17,052 nucleotides of DNA. Source: Betaproteobacteria bacterium (GTDB taxonomy: Bacteria; Pseudomonadota; Gammaproteobacteria; Burkholderiales; SG8-39). Location of the stretch: contig VBCT01000143.1 of NCBI GenBank assembly GCA_005882235.1, positions 1-17,052 of the forward strand, written 5' to 3'. Below are positions 12,484 through 17,052 of this stretch, one piece after another; within the stretch, counting starts at the first letter, position 1; every line of letters starts with the position of its first letter. Position numbers and translations under genes: made by a program. The notes below the pieces were generated by a model, which saw only the letters and a list, made by a program, of their open reading frames with translations, was not told where the DNA came from and ran no database searches.

Positions 12484-14430
12484 ATGAAACGAGCGCGATA
12501 CATTCCCTGGATTGCGGCTGTCGCATGTGCCGGCGCATTCGGCATAGAGATCCTGCCGCCCGGCGATGAAGGAGGAGGCGGCGGATTGCCTCCTCCTCCT
12601 CCTCCTCCGCCTGCGCCCGCGACGCCCGGCTTCTTGACCTACACGCCGTTCACCGAGACTTCCATGCTGCAGGTCGGGTGGGGAGCGCGAGGGGGCGCCA
12701 CGAACTACGTCCTCGACCGGCTGGCCGACGGAGCCTGGTCCCGGGTCTACGCGGGGCCCGCGACGTTGGTGGGTCTCCCGCTCCCCGGCAATGGCGCGTA
12801 CCGCTTCCGCGTCGCGGCATGCAACGCGAACGGTTGCTCCGGTTACCGAGTGGACGAAGAGATGCGGCTGAGCTTCGGTCCGGATCGTCAGACGGGTGGA
12901 GCAGGCTCGGCGCCGTTCGCGTCGGCGTCGGTGGCGGGCGCTCCTCTCCCCGGCTTGAGCGTACTCGCACCCGATTCCGGAACCCATGAGCTGTTGCCGA
13001 TCCTCGGCGCGGCGTACGACCAGCTCCGTCAGGAGCTCACCGCGAACCGGTGCCTCGACATGGTCGGCGCGGAGATCGTGAATCAGCCGGCGCGGATCAA
13101 GGACTACCTGTTCACGCACGTCCGTACGCGCGACGAGCTGGCCAATTCTCTCAATCTCGCGTCGAACCTCGGCGTCTCGGCCAAGTACGGGAAGTTCAGC
13201 GGCAGCTACTCCGGCAAGAAGACGCTGCTCTCCGAATCGAACCGGGTGGAGGAGACCTCGATGATCGTCGCCTCGCTCACGGACCAGATGCGTGTCGAGA
13301 CGCTGATCAACCACCCGCTGCGTCCGCTCGACCCGGTCTTCGTCAACATGCTGAGCTCCGGCGACACGGCGACGTTCCGGAACATCTGCGGCGACGGATA
13401 CGTGTACTCGATCGCCTACGGGCGGCAGGTGTACCTCACCTTCCAGCTCCGCTCGCTCAAGTACTCGACGGATGAGATCCGCACCCAGACGGCCGGTCTG
13501 AAGCTCGATCTCGGTTCCTGGGCGAGCGCGGGATTTGACAACACGCGGAAAACCGAGATCCACACCAAGTACGACAAGTACGAGGTGCACGTTCGCGTGA
13601 TCAGCTACGGCTCTGCGGCGGTCGTCTCCGGCGTGGTCGATTTCGCCACGGGGCTGCAATATCTGCAGAACTTCGAGAACGAGCCGCCCGGCAACGAGTA
13701 CCCGTTCAGCCAGCTGGTCGGGGATTACATCCCGCCCGCGGGCTCCCCGTTCCCCGACTACCGCCCCATCCGGCAGCCGCTGCAGCGCTGGTACTCGTTC
13801 GATCAGCAGATCGCCACGCGCTGCGAGTTCTTCGACGAGAACCTCTCCAACCCGGACGATGCGCTGGCCTACGACGGGAATGCGGCGCCGTTGGCGAACG
13901 GGCTGTCGCTGCGTACAGCCTGCTTCCGCATGAAGCGCGCCGTTCAGGAGAACATCCAGAACTGCGAAGACACTGCGAAGTGGGGCCAGTGCATCCCTCC
14001 CGATGCGCCGAGTTGCAGCGTGCCCAATGAATCGGACAACTGCCTGAGCTACGCAAGCAGGTTCCCGCTGTGGAACATGGTGCCTGCTTCGGTGCGGCTG
14101 TTGCGCGACATGGGCGGGGGATTGTTCAGCTCCACCGAGGTCGTCCGCGGCGATGCGTGCTTCGCCGTCCCGACGATGCTCGACCTGCGGGTCGCGAGCG
14201 TCGATTGCGCCGGGATCGGCGGCTGCCCCGCGGTGCGCAAGGGCGTCACCGTCACCACGGCGCGGCTGCTCCGGGCCAGCAACGGGTGGAACAGCTGGAA
14301 CCCGACGAACAGGTGCCTCCACGCGGAAGTCACGCTCAATCGACCAGGGGGGTGGACGTCGGGCGCGCATGTAAACCAGGCGCATACCGCCAACGGAATG
14401 CAGCCGACGTACCCCATGTACCTGTTCTGA
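12484..14430 (+). CDS. Secreted Fn3-like / putative MACPF-like protein, function unknown
   Basis: A 648-aa protein from ATG 12484 with a perfect ribosome site (AAGGAGG, 12471-12477). Residues 1-20 look like a signal peptide; AVAC at 12-15 is a weak lipobox. A Gly-run and Pro-run linker (30-45) leads to a fibronectin-III-like domain (about 47-128, with YVLDRL and YRFRVAACNANGCSGYR). Residues about 187-385 resemble a membrane-attack-complex/perforin core: a Gly/Ser-rich LGVSAKYGKFSGSYSGKK stretch and FRNICGDGYVYSIAYG (298-313), comparable to the F..YGTHYV..I..G signature. This assignment is inference from motif shape. The C-terminal third is Cys-rich (10 of its 12 Cys lie after residue 440), suggesting disulphides outside the cytoplasm. 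No sorting signal at the C-terminus. Confidence 0.7.
   Translation: MKRARYIPWIAAVACAGAFGIEILPPGDEGGGGGLPPPPPPPPAPATPGFLTYTPFTETSMLQVGWGARGGATNYVLDRLADGAWSRVYAGPATLVGLPLPGNGAYRFRVAACNANGCSGYRVDEEMRLSFGPDRQTGGAGSAPFASASVAGAPLPGLSVLAPDSGTHELLPILGAAYDQLRQELTANRCLDMVGAEIVNQPARIKDYLFTHVRTRDELANSLNLASNLGVSAKYGKFSGSYSGKKTLLSESNRVEETSMIVASLTDQMRVETLINHPLRPLDPVFVNMLSSGDTATFRNICGDGYVYSIAYGRQVYLTFQLRSLKYSTDEIRTQTAGLKLDLGSWASAGFDNTRKTEIHTKYDKYEVHVRVISYGSAAVVSGVVDFATGLQYLQNFENEPPGNEYPFSQLVGDYIPPAGSPFPDYRPIRQPLQRWYSFDQQIATRCEFFDENLSNPDDALAYDGNAAPLANGLSLRTACFRMKRAVQENIQNCEDTAKWGQCIPPDAPSCSVPNESDNCLSYASRFPLWNMVPASVRLLRDMGGGLFSSTEVVRGDACFAVPTMLDLRVASVDCAGIGGCPAVRKGVTVTTARLLRASNGWNSWNPTNRCLHAEVTLNRPGGWTSGAHVNQAHTANGMQPTYPMYLF
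12570..12609 (+). repeat. GGA-rich and (CCT)6 triplet tracts
   Basis: A GGAGGAGGCGGCGG tract (12571-12584) is followed after ATTG by six CCT repeats (12589-12606). They encode the Gly and Pro runs of the linker and can pair with each other. Slippage would change linker length without shifting frame. Confidence 0.7.
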
Positions 14431-14449
14431 CGACCGCGCATCAGTGAAC

Positions 14450-14483
14450 GTGAGGCCCGGGCTGAGACGGGCCCGGGCCTCAC
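14450..14483. terminator. Strong hairpin between convergent genes
   Basis: A perfect 13-bp GC-rich inverted repeat (GTGAGGCCCGGGC and its complement) with an 8-base loop. It sits between the 648-aa protein gene (+) and the transglutaminase gene (-), so it probably ends both transcripts. There is no T-run on either side. Confidence 0.65.
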
Positions 14484-14504
14484 CGCTTCATCTCGAAACC
14501 CGTG

Positions 14505-15983
14505 CTAGCGCGCCTCGAGCACCCGAATGCGCGTATTGCCCACCCAATCGACGAGCGGAACGAGTTCCGCGAGGCTCTCGCCGCGCACGAGCGCGATATG
14601 GGTCGCGTCGGCTTCCGTCTGGTTGAACGTCGGGTCGACCGCCCGCCATGCGCCGTCGACCAGGCTTTCGGCCCAGGTGTGGTAGAGGAAGCCGCCGTGC
14701 TCGGTCGAGTACACCAGGCCGTTGACGACCCGTGTGGGCACGCCTAGCGCGCGCATCAGCGCCGCATAGAGATACGAATGGCCCTGGCATTCGCCGCGCT
14801 TCGCGTCGAGGACATCGAGCGCCGAGAAGGTGTCCACGGGCTCCTTGCGTATGTTCCGCTCGAGCCAGACGAGGACCGCGTCGATCTTGTCGAACGTGGA
14901 TTCTTTCCCGGCGGCGATCGACAGCGCGAGCTTGCGGATCATCGGGTCGCGGTTCTGCACCGTGCTCGAGGGCAGCAGCGCCGCCGCGGCCGTGCCGTCT
15001 TCGGCGTCCGAGCGGGTCGCGTCGATTTCGCAAACCAGATCGCGCTCGGAGTTGGTGCAGCGTTGGCGTGAATCGGAAAGCGGCGCCCGTTTCCCTCCCG
15101 GGGCGAGCAAGGCGAATTTCAGAAACCGCGCCCGCCGAGGATCGGAAAGGGGAAGGGGCGTCTTGACCAGACTCCAGCTCACGATTACGTCGTCCTTGTT
15201 GAGTACCGCGCTCGCGAGGTAGTTTTTCGCCGCGATCTCGTCCTCGAGCGCGGAGATCATCACGCCGTTCAGTCCGAGCTCGAAAACCGGCAGGCCGCGC
15301 CGGTCGATCCAAGTGGTGCTGCCCAATCCGAGCATGTCGGTTTGGACCTTGAAGGCAGCGCCTTCGAAGAGATCGCTTGTCTCGTAGGTCTCGATGCGTT
15401 GCAAAGCACGGTCGAGGCCTTGCGTCTCGCCGTTGAAGACCAGCCACCTGAACTCGCTTCCGACTTTCAGGCCCTGCAGCACCGGCAGGAGATCGAGCGC
15501 GGCGGCAGGATAGAGGGGCTCGTCCAGCATTCGCTCGTTCTGTTCCGGAGACCGCTTGGCGGTGATGATCTGGTAGCGCAGCCGGCCGTCGCGCACCTCG
15601 CCGGTCAAGTCCTGCTCGGTGCCGTCGAGCACGTAGTGGTATGCGAACCGCATCAGCTTGGCGTTCTCGTCGACCGTATCGAGCGAGCGCATCTGCACAT
15701 TCTTCTCCAGACCGAGAAAGTGGAACCGGATGACGGCTTCCCCACGCAGCTCGTAGAGCCCGCTTTCTGGGGCGCGGGCCACGCGGGAATGCGAGAATCC
15801 AACCTTTGCGCCGTTGAAAACGATTCCGCTCCAGTATTCAGGCTGCGGAAGGTCTGCGAGCGAATAGCGCGGAGGCGGAAAAGGAGGCGCTCCGGCATCG
15901 CGAAAATACTGGCTCGCGCATGCCGAAAGCAACGCCAGGGAGGCTGCGGCCAGGGTTCGGGCGATCACGAGAGGGGTCTTCAT
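14505..15983 (-). CDS. Transglutaminase-like lipoprotein
   Basis: A 492-aa protein. The N-terminus has a lipobox LSAC with Cys22, so it is probably a membrane-anchored lipoprotein. Residues about 45-320 are a beta-rich region of unknown role. The transglutaminase-like (papain-fold) domain covers about 360-480 with the triad Cys399 (GECQGHSYLY), His435 (LYHTWAES) and Asp450 (VDPTFNQ), so it should be an active cysteine protease, amidase or acyl transferase. The substrate is unknown. Its ATG overlaps the mtnA stop (ATGA), so translation is coupled to mtnA; I know of no functional link to methionine salvage. Confidence 0.88.
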   Translation of the reverse strand: MKTPLVIARTLAAASLALLSACASQYFRDAGAPPFPPPRYSLADLPQPEYWSGIVFNGAKVGFSHSRVARAPESGLYELRGEAVIRFHFLGLEKNVQMRSLDTVDENAKLMRFAYHYVLDGTEQDLTGEVRDGRLRYQIITAKRSPEQNERMLDEPLYPAAALDLLPVLQGLKVGSEFRWLVFNGETQGLDRALQRIETYETSDLFEGAAFKVQTDMLGLGSTTWIDRRGLPVFELGLNGVMISALEDEIAAKNYLASAVLNKDDVIVSWSLVKTPLPLSDPRRARFLKFALLAPGGKRAPLSDSRQRCTNSERDLVCEIDATRSDAEDGTAAAALLPSSTVQNRDPMIRKLALSIAAGKESTFDKIDAVLVWLERNIRKEPVDTFSALDVLDAKRGECQGHSYLYAALMRALGVPTRVVNGLVYSTEHGGFLYHTWAESLVDGAWRAVDPTFNQTEADATHIALVRGESLAELVPLVDWVGNTRIRVLEAR

Positions 15984-17041
15984 CGTTCGAACAGGCTGCG
16001 TATCTTGTTTGCGTCGGGGCGCTCGAGGACTCCTTTTTCGGTGAAGAGCGCGCTCACCAGCGCGGCCGGGGTGATATCGAACGCAGGATTGGCGACCGCT
16101 ATTCCCTCGGGCGCCCAGCGCATGCCGGCGTAGCCGGTAACCTCCGCGGCTCCACGCTCTTCGATGGGTATCGACCCGCCGTCCGGGGACGAGGTGTCGA
16201 TGCTCGAAAGCGGCGCTGCGACGTAAAACGGAATATGGTGTCGCTCCGCAAGAACGGCGACCGTATAGGTTCCGATCTTGTTCGCGACATCGCCGTTCGC
16301 GGCGACGCGGTCGGCTCCCACGATTACCACGTCCACCTCCCCCCGGCTCATGAGATGGCCGGCGGTACTATCGATGACGAGCGTTACCGGGATCCTTTCC
16401 TGGATCATCTCCCACGCCGTCAGGCGCGCGCCCTGCAGATAGGGGCGTGTTTCGCTTGCGATCACCGAGACGCGCTTGCCGGCGTCGCGCGCTGAGCGGA
16501 TGACACCGAGGGCCGTACCATGGCCGGCCGTGGCGAGGGCCCCGGTGTTGCAGTGGGTGAGGACGCGCGCTCCGTCGGGCACCAGAGCCGCGCCGGCGCG
16601 GCCGATGGCGCGGTTGATTTCGAGGTCCGCGTTGAAAAGCGCGACCGCGGTGTCGGCCAATCTCCCTGCCGCCGAGCTTGGATCGTCGCGAGTCCCTGCG
16701 CCAAGCGCCGCGCGCATTTGGTCGAGAGCCCAGAAGAGATTCACGGCGGTCGGCCGGCTCGCGGCGAGACTCTTGAACGCGATCTCCATCGCGGCGTCGA
16801 ACTCGGCGCGCGTGCGGCGCTCCTGGCGCTTCGCTTCGAGCGCCACGCCGAAGGCCGCGGCGCAGCCGATCGCCGGAGCGCCGCGCACCACCATCGAGCG
16901 AATGGCCTCGGCAACTTCGGCCGCGTTCGTGCAGCTCACGTATTCGAGACGCGCGGGGAGGGCGCGCTGGTCGATCAGTTCGAGCCGCGCCCCTCGCCAG
17001 CGCAGGGTCTCGACGGGTATCGCTTCAGATGACGCGCTCAT
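15980..17041 (-). CDS. mtnA: S-methyl-5-thioribose-1-phosphate isomerase
   Basis: MtnA converts methylthioribose-1-phosphate to methylthioribulose-1-phosphate in the methionine salvage pathway (cytoplasm). The 353-aa length is full size. Family marks: VVRGAPAIG (51-59), THCNTG with catalytic Cys164, ETRPYLQGARLTAWE (197-211), DSTAGHLM (224-231), and VGADRVAANGDVANKIGT with catalytic Asp244. The ATG at 17041 is 11 bases from the window edge, so upstream signals are mostly unseen. No other salvage gene is in the window. Confidence 0.96.
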   Translation of the reverse strand: MSASSEAIPVETLRWRGARLELIDQRALPARLEYVSCTNAAEVAEAIRSMVVRGAPAIGCAAAFGVALEAKRQERRTRAEFDAAMEIAFKSLAASRPTAVNLFWALDQMRAALGAGTRDDPSSAAGRLADTAVALFNADLEINRAIGRAGAALVPDGARVLTHCNTGALATAGHGTALGVIRSARDAGKRVSVIASETRPYLQGARLTAWEMIQERIPVTLVIDSTAGHLMSRGEVDVVIVGADRVAANGDVANKIGTYTVAVLAERHHIPFYVAAPLSSIDTSSPDGGSIPIEERGAAEVTGYAGMRWAPEGIAVANPAFDITPAALVSALFTEKGVLERPDANKIRSLFER

Positions 17042-17052
17042 TGCCGCCGTCC

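Noticed and set aside
12469..14385. 638-codon open frame on the minus strand opposite the secreted protein gene
   Set aside because: It is Arg-rich and of low complexity, has no recognisable domain, and mirrors a + strand gene with a perfect ribosome site; it is a by-product of high GC.
12484..14430. PEP-CTERM sorting signal on the secreted protein, given the EpsA-like neighbour
   Set aside because: The C-terminus has no PEP motif, no hydrophobic helix and no basic tail.
14488..15447. 319-codon minus-strand frame overlapping the transglutaminase gene in another frame
   Set aside because: The competing frame carries the full Cys-His-Asp triad and a lipobox; this one is Arg-rich and featureless.
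1..17052. CRISPR array, tRNA, rRNA, insertion sequence or transposase
   Set aside because: No regularly spaced direct repeats, no cloverleaf sequence, no rRNA segment and no transposase motif were found by reading both strands.

Overview
The window is high-GC bacterial chromosome. The gene order guaA-tadA-L,D-transpeptidase, the two-subunit molybdenum hydroxylase and an EpsA-like LuxR regulator suggest a betaproteobacterium. That placement is inference; no rRNA or other phylogenetic marker is present. About three fifths of the window is ordinary high-GC gene content. The rest is a lower-GC accessory stretch (about 2.3-8.2 kb) and a patchwork segment (about 11.4-14.5 kb).

Left flank (1-2133, + strand): the 3' three quarters of guaA (GMP synthase), then tadA (tRNA adenosine deaminase) and a small YkuD L,D-transpeptidase. 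They are packed as one operon and end in a hairpin spanning the last stop codon.

Accessory stretch (2314 to at least about 6.3 kb, perhaps 8.2 kb, all + strand): this reads as an integron gene-cassette array with no integrase in view (a CALIN-like array). Two full attC recombination sites are visible (3053-3142 and 3771-3863). Each has paired R''/R' and L''/L' arms with the unequal spacers typical of attC. There is a short degenerate candidate at 5174-5228, isolated R' boxes at 2314 and 5111, and R''-like half sites just upstream of several genes. Its genes are typical cassette cargo: two GFA-family zinc proteins, a small two-helix membrane protein, a DUF2059 protein, a DUF3617 protein, a ChrR-like cupin, a GNAT acetyltransferase, a methyltransferase-GNAT fusion and a secreted protein of unknown function. 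Several neighbours have no attC between them, so the array looks partly eroded.

Middle (8220-11382, + strand): a DUF2214 membrane protein, then an isoquinoline 1-oxidoreductase-like molybdenum hydroxylase. It has a 2Fe-2S small subunit and a Tat-exported molybdopterin large subunit, each with a strong Shine-Dalgarno sequence.

Right part: just beyond the hydroxylase lies a 15-codon relic (minus strand, 11394-11441) matching the C-terminus of MtnA. It abuts an AT-richer LuxR-type regulator gene (minus strand). That regulator diverges from a 648-aa secreted protein with a fibronectin-III-like domain and a putative MACPF-like core. A 7-bp inverted repeat precedes the latter's ribosome binding site. 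A strong hairpin separates it from a convergent pair, a transglutaminase-like lipoprotein and an intact mtnA, whose stop and start codons overlap.
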